Below are positions 17,185 through 26,501 of a stretch of DNA of 64,000 nt, in pieces. The translations under genes were made by a program, and so were the position numbers. This DNA comes from Rhizobiales bacterium 62-17. GTDB lineage: Bacteria; Pseudomonadota; Alphaproteobacteria; Rhizobiales; Beijerinckiaceae. Every line of letters starts with the position of its first letter. Within the stretch, counting starts at the first letter, position 1. The stretch covers positions 219,006-283,005 of the forward strand of contig MKVW01000003.1 of NCBI GenBank assembly GCA_001898965.1. Direction: 5' to 3'. The notes below the pieces were generated by a model. It saw nothing but the letters and a program-made list of their open reading frames with translations. It was not told the origin of the DNA and ran no database searches.

Positions 17185-19005
17185 ATGCGTCGCTCAGTTC
17201 TCACTCTGGGGGCGCTGTGCGCCCTTGCGCAAGCCGCCGTAGCCGCCGATCGCCCGCACAATATCGTCCTCTTCGTCGCCGATGGCCTGCGACCCGGCAT
17301 GGTGAACGAGAACACCGCTCCGGCCATCGCCGCTTTGTGGAAGCAGGGCGTGCATTTCACCAATACGCATTCGATGTTTCCGACATTCACCACCGCCAAT
17401 GCCTCGGCCATGGCGACCGGTCACAAGCTCGGCGACACTGGCGATTTCAGCAATACGATCGATGCCGGCTTCCAGGTGCCGGGCGCGGGCAACAGCCTGA
17501 CGCCGTTCCTGGAGAGCGATCCGGTGTTGGCGGATGTCGATGAACATTTCGCCGGCGATTACCTTAATCAAGAAACCGTGATGAAGGCGGCGCGTCAGGC
17601 CGGCATCAGCACGGCGACGGTGGGCAAGCTCGGCCCCGCCTTGATCTTCGATCACACTGAACGGTCCGGCGGGCAGACCGTCACCATCGACGATATGACC
17701 GGCCGCGCCGGTGGCGTGCCGTTGAGCGCCGAGGTTCAGCAGCGGTTGAAGGCGACCGGCCTTGCGCTCGAAGCGCCGGGGCGTGGCGACAATGGCCAGG
17801 TCGGCGATATGCAGAAGCCCGGCACCTTGCAGGCTAATGTCACGCAGCAGGACTACTTCCTCAATGCAGCGACGAAAGTGGTGCTGCCGCTTTTCAAGGA
17901 GCGAGCCAAGCCGTTCATGCTGGTGTTCTGGTCGCGCGATCCCGACGGCACCCAGCACAATCAGGGCGATAGCCTCAACCGTCTGATCCCCGGCATCAAT
18001 GGCCCGACGTCGCTCGCCGCCATCCGCAATGCCGATCACGATCTGGCCGAACTGCTGGCGACGCTGAAAGCGCTCGGCCTCGAAGAAACAACCGATGTGA
18101 TCATCACGGCGGATCACGGCTTCTCCACCATTTCAAAGGAGAGTGCGACGAGCTTTGCCGCGGCGCAGGGCTATAAGGACGTGCTCCCCAACTTCCTGCC
18201 GATCGGCTTCCTGGCGATCGATCTCGCTCACGGCCTCGACATGCCGCTGCTCGACCCCGATGCGAAATATGCGTCGATCGCGGCAGGCGCCCATCCTTCG
18301 AAGGGCAATGCCCTGATCGGCGGCGATCAGGCGCATCCTAAGGTGGTGGTCGCGGCGAATGGCGGTTCGGATCTCGTCTATATCCCTGATGGCGATTGCA
18401 ATCTGGCGCGCCAGGTCGTCGATATTCTCTCGGCGCAGGATTATGTCAGCGGCCTGTTCGTCTCCGACGATCTCGGTCCCATTCCCGGCACCCTGCCGAT
18501 TTCCGCCATCGACCTGAAAGGCTCGGCGGTCACGCCGATCCCCTCCATCGTCGTCAACTTTCGCAGTTTCTCGACCGGTTGCGCCGACCCGCTGACCTGC
18601 GGCGTCGAAGTGGCCGATACGGTGCTGCAACAGGGGCAGGGCATGCACGGCAGTTTCAGCCGTGCCGATACGGCTGTTATCGGCGGCGCCCTGGGCCCGG
18701 ATTTCCGCAAGGCTTTCGTCGATCCGGCTCCGGTCAGCAATGCGGATATCGGTAAGACCATGGCGCGCATTCTGGGGCTGCGCATCAAGGATGTCGGCAA
18801 GCTCGTCGGTCGCGTCACCAGCGAGGCGATGCCGAACGGTGCCATGCCGAAGTGGCAGTCGACCGTCCAGGTTTCGGCGCCGGACGCCCGTGGCCAGATC
18901 ACGAAAGTGGCGATGCAGGTGGTGGGCACGACCCGCTATTTCGATGCCGCTGGCTACCCAGGCCGCACGCTGGGCCTGCTGGATCAACCGCTTAGCCGGC
19001 GCTGA
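17185..19005 (+). CDS. Exported type I phosphodiesterase / nucleotide pyrophosphatase family protein
   Basis: 606 residues with a signal peptide (RSVLTLGALCALAQAAVAA). Alkaline phosphatase superfamily metal motifs are visible: FVADGLRPGMV (first Asp), the nucleophile region FPTFTTANASAMATGH with Thr, SRDPDGTQHNQGD, TADHGFS and later the GSFSRADTA segment. This is the PF01663-type enzyme acting in the periplasm on nucleotides or phosphodiesters. It is longer than a minimal domain. TACCGGAG is upstream of the ATG. Substrate not determinable. Confidence 0.88.
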   Translation: MRRSVLTLGALCALAQAAVAADRPHNIVLFVADGLRPGMVNENTAPAIAALWKQGVHFTNTHSMFPTFTTANASAMATGHKLGDTGDFSNTIDAGFQVPGAGNSLTPFLESDPVLADVDEHFAGDYLNQETVMKAARQAGISTATVGKLGPALIFDHTERSGGQTVTIDDMTGRAGGVPLSAEVQQRLKATGLALEAPGRGDNGQVGDMQKPGTLQANVTQQDYFLNAATKVVLPLFKERAKPFMLVFWSRDPDGTQHNQGDSLNRLIPGINGPTSLAAIRNADHDLAELLATLKALGLEETTDVIITADHGFSTISKESATSFAAAQGYKDVLPNFLPIGFLAIDLAHGLDMPLLDPDAKYASIAAGAHPSKGNALIGGDQAHPKVVVAANGGSDLVYIPDGDCNLARQVVDILSAQDYVSGLFVSDDLGPIPGTLPISAIDLKGSAVTPIPSIVVNFRSFSTGCADPLTCGVEVADTVLQQGQGMHGSFSRADTAVIGGALGPDFRKAFVDPAPVSNADIGKTMARILGLRIKDVGKLVGRVTSEAMPNGAMPKWQSTVQVSAPDARGQITKVAMQVVGTTRYFDAAGYPGRTLGLLDQPLSRR

Positions 19006-19084
19006 GGGGAGGCGGGAGCAGGATTTGCTGCTGCAGTTTTGTGACAAACGGCACATCTTTTTGCCCTCCTGTCATGCTCTGTCT

Positions 19085-19103
19085 CTCCCTCAAGATAAGG
19101 GAG
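19085..19103 (+). promoter_or_regulatory. Hairpin covering the ribosome binding site of the 19110 gene
   Basis: CTCCCT-CAAGATA-AGGGAG: six perfect pairs, and the 3' arm is the Shine-Dalgarno sequence itself, six bases before the ATG. It could control translation, for example by temperature or a small RNA. Confidence 0.45.
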
Positions 19104-19109
19104 TGGTGC

Positions 19110-19373
19110 ATGACCCGAAGTGACGATCTCAACCGGATCGCCGACCGCCTCTGGGAGGCCGGCGGCGACGACCGCAAATATGCAGGCGTTGCCCGCGATG
19201 CCGCCGAAAAGCTGGCGCGCGACCGCTGCGACGTATGGCTCGCCGTGAAGGTGGACGTGCTGGTGCGCCGGCTCTGCGCCCAGGGCAAGATGGAAGAGGG
19301 GCAGGCGTTGGCCGAGGCCGCTTTCATTCTGCGTGCCGAGAAGATGCGGGGCGATCACGCGCAGGCTGCCTGA
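19110..19373 (+). CDS. Small soluble protein, paralogue of the 19591 gene
   Basis: 87 residues, all helical in appearance (DDLNRIADRLWEA, DAAEKLARDRCD, VDVLVRRLCAQGKMEEGQALAEAAFILRAEK). The start at 19110 is set by AAGGGAG upstream. The last third aligns without gaps to residues about 53-84 of the next small protein (VDxL...EEGQxLAE...LR against MDxL...DDGQxLAE...LR). No known family recognised; a regulatory or adaptor role is conceivable. Confidence 0.65.
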   Translation: MTRSDDLNRIADRLWEAGGDDRKYAGVARDAAEKLARDRCDVWLAVKVDVLVRRLCAQGKMEEGQALAEAAFILRAEKMRGDHAQAA

Positions 19374-19484
19374 TATCGCCAGCCGCGAAAGCTTTTATTT
19401 CACGTGGTTTTTTCGCGCTTATTTGAATTCAAGACGAGCGATGACTGTCATCAGATTTCCAACTTTTTAGTGGATGGTCCCTGC

Positions 19485-19507
19485 AACGCGCACTTGTGTT
19501 GCGCGTT
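19485..19507 (+). other. Stable hairpin between the two small paralogous genes
   Basis: AACGCGCA, seven-base loop, TGCGCGTT: eight perfect pairs. No T-tract follows, so it may be an RNA structure in the leader of the second gene rather than a terminator. Confidence 0.4.
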
Positions 19508-19590
19508 ATGGGAACAGGGATCGCCAGGGCTGGCCATCAAGAGCCACATCCAAAACCGGCAGAACGCGTCACGGAGAGGCGGAGGCTCAT

Positions 19591-19878
19591 ATGAACGACC
19601 GCATTACCCGACTGGTGCAATTGTCGCAGCGTCTGACCTCGGCCGAAGAAAATTTCGCGGCGGAAGCTGAGGCCGTCCGGGCCGCCGCCAACCGTTTGGC
19701 CGAGGGGCAGGGCGACGCCCGGCAAGAAGACGCCCAACTTGCTGGCGTCATGGATCATCTTTTCAAACATATGCGGGCTCGGGCGCGGCTCGACGACGGC
19801 CAGCTCCTGGCCGAGACGTCGCTGTTGCTGCGCCGCCGGGGTGCTTCCAAAGCCGGCTCGGTTTCGGAAGCGGCTTAA
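19591..19878 (+). CDS. Small soluble helical protein, paralogue of the 19110 gene
   Basis: 95 residues from the ATG at 19591, which follows GGCGGAGG. Predominantly helical and charged, with a heptad-like N-terminal half (RLVQLSQRLTSAEENFAAEAEAVRAAANRL) and a C-terminal DDGQLLAETSLLLRRRG segment shared with the preceding protein (about 10 identities over 31 positions). Separated from the first gene by 217 bases containing a hairpin. Family unknown; tandem duplication followed by divergence is the simplest reading. Confidence 0.65.
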   Translation: MNDRITRLVQLSQRLTSAEENFAAEAEAVRAAANRLAEGQGDARQEDAQLAGVMDHLFKHMRARARLDDGQLLAETSLLLRRRGASKAGSVSEAA

Positions 19879-20223
19879 GACCATCGCGCCTTTCAAAAAT
19901 GCCTGGATGGGTCAGGTGAAACTGACTATCCTGGGCCTTTCCTGTGTGACATTGATCACACCGTTGATCTTTAACGGTCTTTCACAAGCTTGTGTTCCGC
20001 ATATGCGGCGCGGCCGCCCTAATTTGGCCCGACTGTTCGTTCCTTTTTAAGCATATCAGGGTACATCACCGTTGTTCGCGGCGGTTTTGCAGGTCGCCGG
20101 AGTGTTGAACGCACGGCAGACGTACCGATACGAGGTTCAGTTCCCGTGTAATCGCGCCCGCTTTTCGCGAGCGTTTTTTATAACGGTGATTCAGGTTTCT
20201 GGAGCAAGGCTTTGGGTGACAAC
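19879..20223. other. Gene-free region rich in dyads upstream of the L,D-transpeptidase gene
   Basis: No credible ORF. Within 19944-20017 there are a Crp-type site, CCGTT-N7-AACGG (19961-19977), CACAAGCTTGTG (19983-19994), CCGCATATGCGG (19997-20008) and GCGGCCGC (20010-20017). Further on, CGCT-N7-AGCG plus a T-run occurs near 20160-20180. Confidence 0.6.
19944..19961. promoter_or_regulatory. Candidate Crp/Fnr-family binding site
   Basis: GTGTGA-CATTGA-TCACAC, a perfect match to TGTGA-N6-TCACA. It lies 263 bases before the L,D-transpeptidase ATG and 66 bases past the preceding gene. Confidence 0.55.
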
Positions 20224-21516
20224 ATGAAATCAATTTCGCGGCGCGCCTTCAATTTGGGCTTCACAGGCGCGGCGCTGGGGCTCCCCCTGGCTTCCGCCTT
20301 CGCGGCTTCCGATGGTTTCGATACGGGCCAGGCCGAATGGCAGCAGAAATTCGACGGCGATGCGCGTCTGCGCGTGCCGCGTTCGGAGACCCCGTTGCTG
20401 TCTCAGCAGACGATTTCCGGCACCGAACAGGCCATCGCCCAGTACCAGCAGCTTGCCTCGCGCGGTGGCTGGCAGACGGTGCCGTCCAATGCCACGCTTA
20501 AGATTGGTTCACGTGGCCCGGCTGTCGTGGCCCTGCGTCAGCGCCTGATCATCACCGGCGACCTTGATCAGCAGGCCGGCGCTTCCCCGGTGTTCGACTC
20601 CTATGTGGAAGCCGGCGTGCGTCGCTTCCAGGCGCGCCATGGCATCGGCCAGACCGGCGTCGTCGCCAAGCAGACGTTCACCGAAATGAACGTGCCGATC
20701 CAGACCCGTATTCGTCAGCTCGAGATCAATCTGGTGCGTTTGCGCGCCTTCTCCGGCAATCTCGGCAGCCGCTTCGTCACCCTCAACATTCCGGCCGCCG
20801 CTGTCGAGACGGTTGAGAACGGTCAGATCGCGACCCATCACCAGGCTGGTGTCGGCAAGATCGATCGTCAGTCGCCGGTCATGCAGGCGCGGGCGCTGTC
20901 GGTGAACTTCAACCCGTTCTGGACGGTTCCTGCCTCGATCATCCGCAAGGATCTGATCCCCAAGATGCAGCAGGATCCGAACTATCTGACCGAGAACAAG
21001 ATCCGCATCTTCACCCGCCAGGGCCAGGAACTGCAGCCCTCGCAGGTCAACTGGAACTCCAACGAAGCCACCAACTACATGTTCCGCCAGGATCCGGGCG
21101 GCGAAATCAATTCGCTCGGCTTCGTGCGCATCGATATCGCCAATCCGCATGGCGTCTACATGCACGACACGCCGGCCAAGGGCATTTTCGGCGACGACTA
21201 TCGCTTCGTCTCCTCGGGCTGCGTGCGCGTGCAGAACGTGCGCGACTATGTTGCCTGGCTGCTCAAGGACAACCCGGGTTGGGATCGCGACAAGATCGAC
21301 GAGGCGATCCGTTCCGGTCAGCGCATCGACGTGCGCCTGACGCCAGCCGTCAACGTCTATTGGGTCTATGTCACCGCCTGGGCGAATGAGAATCTCGTTC
21401 AGTTCCGCGACGACATCTATCGCCGCGACGGTTTCGGTGGTGGCGCCGTGGCGCAGAGCGCCCCGATCAGCAATGCCAATGCGGCTGATGAGGATCTGCT
21501 GCCGCCGATCCGCTGA
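20224..21516 (+). CDS. Tat-exported L,D-transpeptidase (YkuD domain) with peptidoglycan-binding domain
   Basis: 430 residues. The N-terminus SRRAFNLGF followed by a hydrophobic stretch and ASAFA is a twin-arginine signal. A PG_binding_1 domain spans about 95-160 (LKIGSRGPAVVALRQRL ... FQARHGIGQTGVV). The YkuD catalytic domain has HDTPAKGIF and SSGCVRV with Cys333. It would form 3-3 peptidoglycan cross-links or attach proteins to the wall in the periplasm. The start at 20224 is preferred over a TTG twelve bases earlier. Likely equivalent to LdtP, the target of LdtR in Liberibacter; ldtR is 17 kb away in this window. Confidence 0.9.
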   Translation: MKSISRRAFNLGFTGAALGLPLASAFAASDGFDTGQAEWQQKFDGDARLRVPRSETPLLSQQTISGTEQAIAQYQQLASRGGWQTVPSNATLKIGSRGPAVVALRQRLIITGDLDQQAGASPVFDSYVEAGVRRFQARHGIGQTGVVAKQTFTEMNVPIQTRIRQLEINLVRLRAFSGNLGSRFVTLNIPAAAVETVENGQIATHHQAGVGKIDRQSPVMQARALSVNFNPFWTVPASIIRKDLIPKMQQDPNYLTENKIRIFTRQGQELQPSQVNWNSNEATNYMFRQDPGGEINSLGFVRIDIANPHGVYMHDTPAKGIFGDDYRFVSSGCVRVQNVRDYVAWLLKDNPGWDRDKIDEAIRSGQRIDVRLTPAVNVYWVYVTAWANENLVQFRDDIYRRDGFGGGAVAQSAPISNANAADEDLLPPIR

Positions 21517-21539
21517 GCTATCCTTGATTTGAAACCACG

Positions 21540-21571
21540 AAGCCCCGGACCGAGAGGTCCGGGGCTTTTTG
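21540..21571 (+). terminator. Strong rho-independent terminator
   Basis: AAGCCCCGGACC-GAGA-GGTCCGGGGCTT then TTTG, 24 bases after the L,D-transpeptidase stop. Twelve perfect pairs. Confidence 0.95.
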
Positions 21572-21685
21572 TTCGCGCGTTCTCGCGGCTCATAAAAATC
21601 GCATGACGATCGTATTATTACGTCCGTAAATTCATTGCGAAGCCCTTGCGGGTTGAATAGGCTGATGGCCTGCTTCCCTGAGGAT

Positions 21686-22567
21686 ATGCCATTGCTCGCA
21701 AGATCAGCGCGCATCGCCATAGGAGCTCTACCCCTCGCGGGATGCAGTGCCGTGCTCGATCCGCAGGGGCCTGTCGGCGCCGCCGAAAAGCTGATCCTCT
21801 ACAACGCGCTTGCGATCATGCTGGTGATCGTCGTGCCGACGATTCTGGCGACGCTGGCCTTCGCCTGGTGGTTCCGCGCTTCCAATAGCCGCGCGCAATA
21901 TCGTCCGTATTGGGCCTTCTCCGGCACGTTGGAGCTGATCGTCTGGGCCATCCCGGCCTTGGTCGTGATCTTTCTTGGCGGCATCGCCTGGTTCGGCTCG
22001 CATGCGCTCGATCCCTATCGCCCGCTATCGTCGAAGGAGAAGCCGGTCGAAATCGAAGTGGTGTCGCTCGATTGGAAATGGCTTTTCATCTATCCAGACG
22101 ATGGCGTCGCGAGCGTCAACCAACTGGTTGTTCCGGTCGGCAAGCCGATCCATTTTCGCCTGACGTCTTCCGGCGTGATGAACAGCTTCTTCGTGCCGCA
22201 GCTCGGCAGCCAGATCTACACGATGGCCGGCATGACCTCGCAGCTTCATCTGCAAGCCGACCGCGCGGGAACCTATGAAGGTCTGTCGGCACAGTTCAGC
22301 GGCGAGGGCTTTGCCGGCATGCGGTTCGAAACGCGCGCCGTGGCGCCCGATGATTATGCGGCGTGGATCGCCAGCACGAAAGCGAGCGGGCCTCGCCTCG
22401 ATCAAGCCGCTTACGCCGATTTGGCAAAGCCCAGCAAGAACGTTGCGCCCGGCACCTACAGTACCGTTGAGCCCGGTCTCTTCGACAAGATCGTTGCAGG
22501 TTCCGCATCTGTTGCGGAGAGCAGTATGGGGCACGGGGCTTCCCGATCGATGGAAAGGAAGCCGTGA
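21686..22567 (+). CDS. cyoA: Cytochrome bo3-type quinol oxidase subunit II
   Basis: 293 residues from ATG 21686 (TGAGGA upstream; an ATG at 21665 is an alternative). Lipobox LAGC at about 19-22, two transmembrane helices (about 37-60 and 76-100), then the cupredoxin domain. The region that would hold CuA ligands reads [14 protein letters not shown], without Cys or the ligand His, so electrons come from quinol, not cytochrome c. First gene of a cyo operon; the stop overlaps the next start by one base. Confidence 0.93.
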   Translation: MPLLARSARIAIGALPLAGCSAVLDPQGPVGAAEKLILYNALAIMLVIVVPTILATLAFAWWFRASNSRAQYRPYWAFSGTLELIVWAIPALVVIFLGGIAWFGSHALDPYRPLSSKEKPVEIEVVSLDWKWLFIYPDDGVASVNQLVVPVGKPIHFRLTSSGVMNSFFVPQLGSQIYTMAGMTSQLHLQADRAGTYEGLSAQFSGEGFAGMRFETRAVAPDDYAAWIASTKASGPRLDQAAYADLAKPSKNVAPGTYSTVEPGLFDKIVAGSASVAESSMGHGASRSMERKP

Positions 22568-25218
22568 TGCTGGGCAAGCTCAGTTGGTCATCCATTCCAC
22601 TCGATCAGCCGATCCCGATGCTGGCGTCCCTGGCGGTGGTCGTCGTCATTCTGGCCGTGCTGGGATGGATCACCGTCAAAGGCCATTGGCCTTATCTGTG
22701 GCATGAGTGGATCACCTCGGTCGATCATAAGCGGATCGGCGTCATGTATTGCTTGCTGGCGCTGGTGATGCTGCTGCGCGGGTTCATCGATGCGCTGATG
22801 ATGCGCTCGCAGCAGGCCGTCGCCTATGCCTCGCAAGGCTATCTGCCGGCGGATCATTTCAATCAGATATTCTCCGCCCATGGCACGATCATGATTTTTC
22901 TGGTCGCCATGCCCTTTATCATCGGGCTCATGAATTTCGCCGTTCCCTTGCAGCTCGGCGTCCGCGACGTGGCATTTCCCACTTTCAATTCGGTCAGCTT
23001 TTGGCTGACGGCCTCGGCGGCGCTGCTCGTCAACATGTCATTGTTGATCGGCGAGTTCGCGCAGGCCGGCTGGCTCGTTTATCCGCCATTATCTGAGCTG
23101 AAATTCTCGCCGGGCGTCGGCGTCGATTACTATCTCTGGGCCATTCAAATATCAGGCGTCGGAACGCTTCTGACCGGGATCAACTTCGTCACCACGATCC
23201 TGAAAGTGCGCGCGCCGGGCATGACCTTGACGCGTATGCCGATCTTCTGCTGGACGGCGCTCGCCGCGAGCCTGCTCATCGTCGCTGCATTTCCCATTCT
23301 GACCGCAACGCTCGGCATGTTGCTGCTCGATCGCTACCTCGGCTTCCACTTTTTCACGGTGGAAGCCGGCGGCAATCCGATGATGTATATCAACCTCATC
23401 TGGGCCTGGGGACATCCGGAAGTCTATATCCTCATTCTACCGGCCTTCGGCGTTTTTTCCGAAGTGGTTTCGACCTTCTCCGGCAAGCCGCTTTTTGGCT
23501 ATCGCTCGATGATCGCCGCGACGATGGCGATCTGCGTGCTCTCCTTCATGGTGTGGTTGCATCACTTTTTCACCATGGGCGCGGGCGCCAACGTCAACGG
23601 CTTCTTCGGCGTTGCCACGATGATCATCGCCGTGCCCACGGGCGTGAAGATTTTCAATTGGCTGTTCACCATGTGGGGCGGCCGGCTTCGCTTCTACACG
23701 CCGCTTCTGTGGACGATTGCCTTCATGGTGACGTTCACGATCGGCGGCATGACCGGCGTGCTTCTGTCCATTCCGCCCGCCGATTTCGTGCTGCACAATT
23801 CGCTGTTTCTCGTTGCGCATTTTCACAATGTGCTGATCGGCGGCATGCTGTTTGGCTGTTTCGCCGGCTATACCTATTGGTTTCCGAAAGCGTTTGGCTT
23901 CAAGCTCGATGAGCGTTGGGGGAAGGCGGCCTTCTGGTTATGGGTCGTCGGCTTCTATGTGGCGTTCATGCCGCTCTATGTCCTCGGCCTCGAGGGCATG
24001 ACGCGGCGCATGCAGAGCTATGATGTCGCGGGCTGGCAACCGTGGCTGATCGTGGCCGCCGGTGGTGCGCTGTTCATTCTATGCGGCATCCTCTGCCAGA
24101 TCGGTCAGCTCGTTTACTCGATCAAGCACCGCGCTGCTTTGCGTGACACCACCGGCGATCCCTGGGACGGGCGGACGCTGGAATGGATCACGGCCTCGCC
24201 GCCGCCGGCCTATAATTTCGCCGTGCTGCCCAATGTGACGGAGGAAGAGGCTTACTGGGGGATCAAGCAAGTCGCGCTCGAACAGCATCGGCTCACCGAT
24301 CTGCCCGCCTATACGGCCATCGAATTGCCGCGCAACAGTCCGACCGGCTTCGTGGCCTCCTTCTTCGCCGTGGTCACCGGCTTCGCTTTGATCTGGCACA
24401 TTTGGTGGATGGTTCTGGCCGGTCTTCTGGGGGCGTTCGCTGTCTTCGTCGTCTTCGCCTGGCGTGACCGGTCGGAATACGAACTGCCGGCCGAGGAGGT
24501 GGCGCGGAGCGATCATGAGCGGCGCCAGGCGCGCGTCGCCATGGTCGAGGGCCGCGAACCGGGTATTACGCCGATCGCGCCTCCGGATGAAAGGGAGCGC
24601 GACCCCAATCAGCTGAGCCTGTGGCCCGGCGCCAACGAGGACTACAGAGGGCCGGCGTCAAAGCGGATCATCAGCGCCTATGGCTTCTGGATTTTCCTGC
24701 TGTCCGATTTTGTCATGTTCTCGGGATTCTATGCCGCCTATGCGGTGTTGTCGCACGCAACTGCCGGAGGGCCAGGCCCGAAGGATCTCTTCGACTTGAG
24801 GATCGTAGCGTTCGAAACGGCCTTTCTTCTGCTGTCGAGCTTTGCCTGCGGTATGGCGACGATCGCCAGCAATGTCCGCAATATGCTTTGGACGCAGGTT
24901 TTCTATCTCATCACCGGTCTGCTTGGCTTGGGCTTTCTCTATCTCGAATTCAGCGAGTTCGCGCACATGTTGGCGCAGGGCAATGGGCCGAGCCGCAGCG
25001 CGTTCCTGTCGTCTTTCTTCGCGCTCGTCGGGCTGCACGGCGCCCATGTGACCGTCGGCCTGTTGTGGCTGGGCACGATGATGGCGCAGTTCTGGGCCAA
25101 GGGATTCAGGCCTGACATCATGCGGCGGGGCCTGAGCTTCGCGCTGTTCTGGCATGCGCTCGACATCATCTGGGTTGGCATTTTCACCAATGTCTATCTT
25201 CTGGGAACAAGCCCATGA
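22567..25218 (+). CDS. cyoB: Quinol oxidase subunits I and III fused in one polypeptide
   Basis: 883 residues. The first about 660 form subunit [17 protein letters not shown] (heme ligand His), [17 protein letters not shown] with the CuB His-Tyr pair, LHHFFTMG, and [10 protein letters not shown] charged linker (about 640-690, [20 protein letters not shown]) leads to a subunit III module (about 700-883) with five helices and [13 protein letters not shown]. coli CyoB plus CyoC total a similar length. Subunit I pumps protons and reduces oxygen; subunit III stabilises it. No separate cyoC is present. The ATG at 22567 overlaps the cyoA stop. Confidence 0.93.
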   Translation: MLGKLSWSSIPLDQPIPMLASLAVVVVILAVLGWITVKGHWPYLWHEWITSVDHKRIGVMYCLLALVMLLRGFIDALMMRSQQAVAYASQGYLPADHFNQIFSAHGTIMIFLVAMPFIIGLMNFAVPLQLGVRDVAFPTFNSVSFWLTASAALLVNMSLLIGEFAQAGWLVYPPLSELKFSPGVGVDYYLWAIQISGVGTLLTGINFVTTILKVRAPGMTLTRMPIFCWTALAASLLIVAAFPILTATLGMLLLDRYLGFHFFTVEAGGNPMMYINLIWAWGHPEVYILILPAFGVFSEVVSTFSGKPLFGYRSMIAATMAICVLSFMVWLHHFFTMGAGANVNGFFGVATMIIAVPTGVKIFNWLFTMWGGRLRFYTPLLWTIAFMVTFTIGGMTGVLLSIPPADFVLHNSLFLVAHFHNVLIGGMLFGCFAGYTYWFPKAFGFKLDERWGKAAFWLWVVGFYVAFMPLYVLGLEGMTRRMQSYDVAGWQPWLIVAAGGALFILCGILCQIGQLVYSIKHRAALRDTTGDPWDGRTLEWITASPPPAYNFAVLPNVTEEEAYWGIKQVALEQHRLTDLPAYTAIELPRNSPTGFVASFFAVVTGFALIWHIWWMVLAGLLGAFAVFVVFAWRDRSEYELPAEEVARSDHERRQARVAMVEGREPGITPIAPPDERERDPNQLSLWPGANEDYRGPASKRIISAYGFWIFLLSDFVMFSGFYAAYAVLSHATAGGPGPKDLFDLRIVAFETAFLLLSSFACGMATIASNVRNMLWTQVFYLITGLLGLGFLYLEFSEFAHMLAQGNGPSRSAFLSSFFALVGLHGAHVTVGLLWLGTMMAQFWAKGFRPDIMRRGLSFALFWHALDIIWVGIFTNVYLLGTSP

Positions 25219-25628
25219 GCCATCATCACGATCATGCCGATTGGCACACGGATACGGCGCCTGGCGATCAGGAAGGCGACCATCGTGACGTTGCGGGCGC
25301 CGTCCGCAATTATCTGATTGGTTTCGTTCTAGCGGCCGGCCTGACCGTTGCTTCATTCTGGGTCGCGAGCGGAACGAGCTTTCTCTATACGCCCGGCGTG
25401 CCGATGGCGTTGGCGGCGCTCGCCATCGGCCAGATGGGCGTGCATCTGGCGTTCTTCCTGCACATCACGACCGGCCCCGACAACACCAACAACGTCATCG
25501 CGCTGGCTTTCGGCGTTCTCATCGTCGGTATCGTCATCGCCGGCTCGCTGTGGATCATGTATCACCTCAACGCCAACATGATGGTGCCGGGCAATCTCAT
25601 GGACATGCGCATGCAGCCGGGATTGTGA
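25215..25628 (+). CDS. cyoD: Quinol oxidase subunit IV
   Basis: 137 residues with three transmembrane helices (about 33-53, 58-79, 92-115) and a His-rich N-terminus ([11 protein letters not shown]). Matches CyoD-type subunit IV. ATGA overlap with the fused subunit I/III gene. No cyoE (heme O synthase) follows in this window, so it must be elsewhere if the enzyme uses heme O. Confidence 0.9.
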   Translation: MSHHHDHADWHTDTAPGDQEGDHRDVAGAVRNYLIGFVLAAGLTVASFWVASGTSFLYTPGVPMALAALAIGQMGVHLAFFLHITTGPDNTNNVIALAFGVLIVGIVIAGSLWIMYHLNANMMVPGNLMDMRMQPGL

Positions 25629-25631
25629 AGG

Positions 25632-26219
25632 CTAGCAGCCGCGGCAAATGTCCTGAATCTTTTTAAGCGTATGGTCGCCGCTATTGATCAGCTTGTGATA
25701 GGCGCGGTCCTCTTCGCGCCGGGCCGCGCTTGTCTGCGTTGGTTCCTGCATGACAGGCAAAGCATTGACGGTGAAGATGCGGGCCCCGGCCTTTTGCGCT
25801 TCGGCTTCGAAATCCTTGAACGGTTGCGAGGCGCGCCAACCGTCGGCTTCCTGAGTGGTGTTGAAGGCGATCAGGAAGAATGTCGTCGGCGGTACGCCAT
25901 CCACCGCGCTGGGACTCGTATCATGGGAGACGAGCCGGCCGTTGAAGGCGGGCAGGCTGTCGGTCAGTTTCGTGGTCAGGCCGGGAAGGGCGGCGGCATC
26001 CGTCGCGGTCGTCATCTCGATGGCGGCATAGGTGCTGATGGCGATGGCGGAGCGGCGTCGTTCGCCGGGGACGTGCAGGCCATGGTGACCATAAACGCCA
26101 TGAAGGCCGCCATAGGCGCCGTGAAAGCCACCGCCCATATGCCCGCCACCTCGGGCCTCCGCGAGCGAAGGACAAAGTACGAGAGGCATGAGAAGGAGAA
26201 ATGAGACAGGTCTCAACAT
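25632..26219 (-). CDS. Exported Gly/His-rich protein with DUF1330-like domain
   Basis: 195 residues from ATG 26219, which has GGAGA six bases upstream (ATG 26225 is in frame). Signal peptide (LRPVSFLLLMPLVLCPSLAEA), then a Gly/His stretch (RGGGHMGGGFHGAYGG ... GHHGLH, about 23-50) and a domain from about 58 on with the DUF1330-like pattern: NGRLVSHD, PTTFFLIAFNT, ADGWRASQPFKDF. It resembles a dimeric alpha-beta barrel fold, normally cytosolic; export and the His-rich lead are unusual. Convergent with cyoD, three bases apart. Confidence 0.6.
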   Translation of the reverse strand: MLRPVSFLLLMPLVLCPSLAEARGGGHMGGGFHGAYGGLHGVYGHHGLHVPGERRRSAIAISTYAAIEMTTATDAAALPGLTTKLTDSLPAFNGRLVSHDTSPSAVDGVPPTTFFLIAFNTTQEADGWRASQPFKDFEAEAQKAGARIFTVNALPVMQEPTQTSAARREEDRAYHKLINSGDHTLKKIQDICRGC

Positions 26220-26422
26220 GATCATTCTCCGGTCGCTCCATGACCTGAATATCAAAGGCTAACATAGGATTGGAGCAAGACTGCGGGGGGCGCGAAAATC
26301 CCGATCACGTTATGCGTGACCCTGACAATCTGTGACCTCGAAGGCATTGGGCCTGGGCCTTTGGGTCAATGCGCTAGGGGCATGGCTCATCTTCGGTGAG
26401 CGGCCTTCTCAGTTCAAATACG

Positions 26423-26495
26423 CCCGGCGCAAAATTGCTCCTATCGATGCGGTAGACACGTCGTGAGTCGACGTGCCGACATTTTGCGCGGGAGG
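26423..26495 (+). promoter_or_regulatory. Candidate three-way-junction leader RNA including the ribosome binding site
   Basis: P1 pairs 26423-26425/26427-26435 with 26481-26492 (12 pairs, one bulged G). P2 pairs 26441-26445 with 26451-26455 (five pairs with one G-T). P3 pairs 26457-26463 with 26469-26475 (seven perfect pairs). The 3' strand of P1 ends in GGG, which is the start of the GGGAGG ribosome site for the 26502 gene. No known riboswitch class is recognised. Confidence 0.45.
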
Positions 26496-26501
26496 ATCCC
26501 G

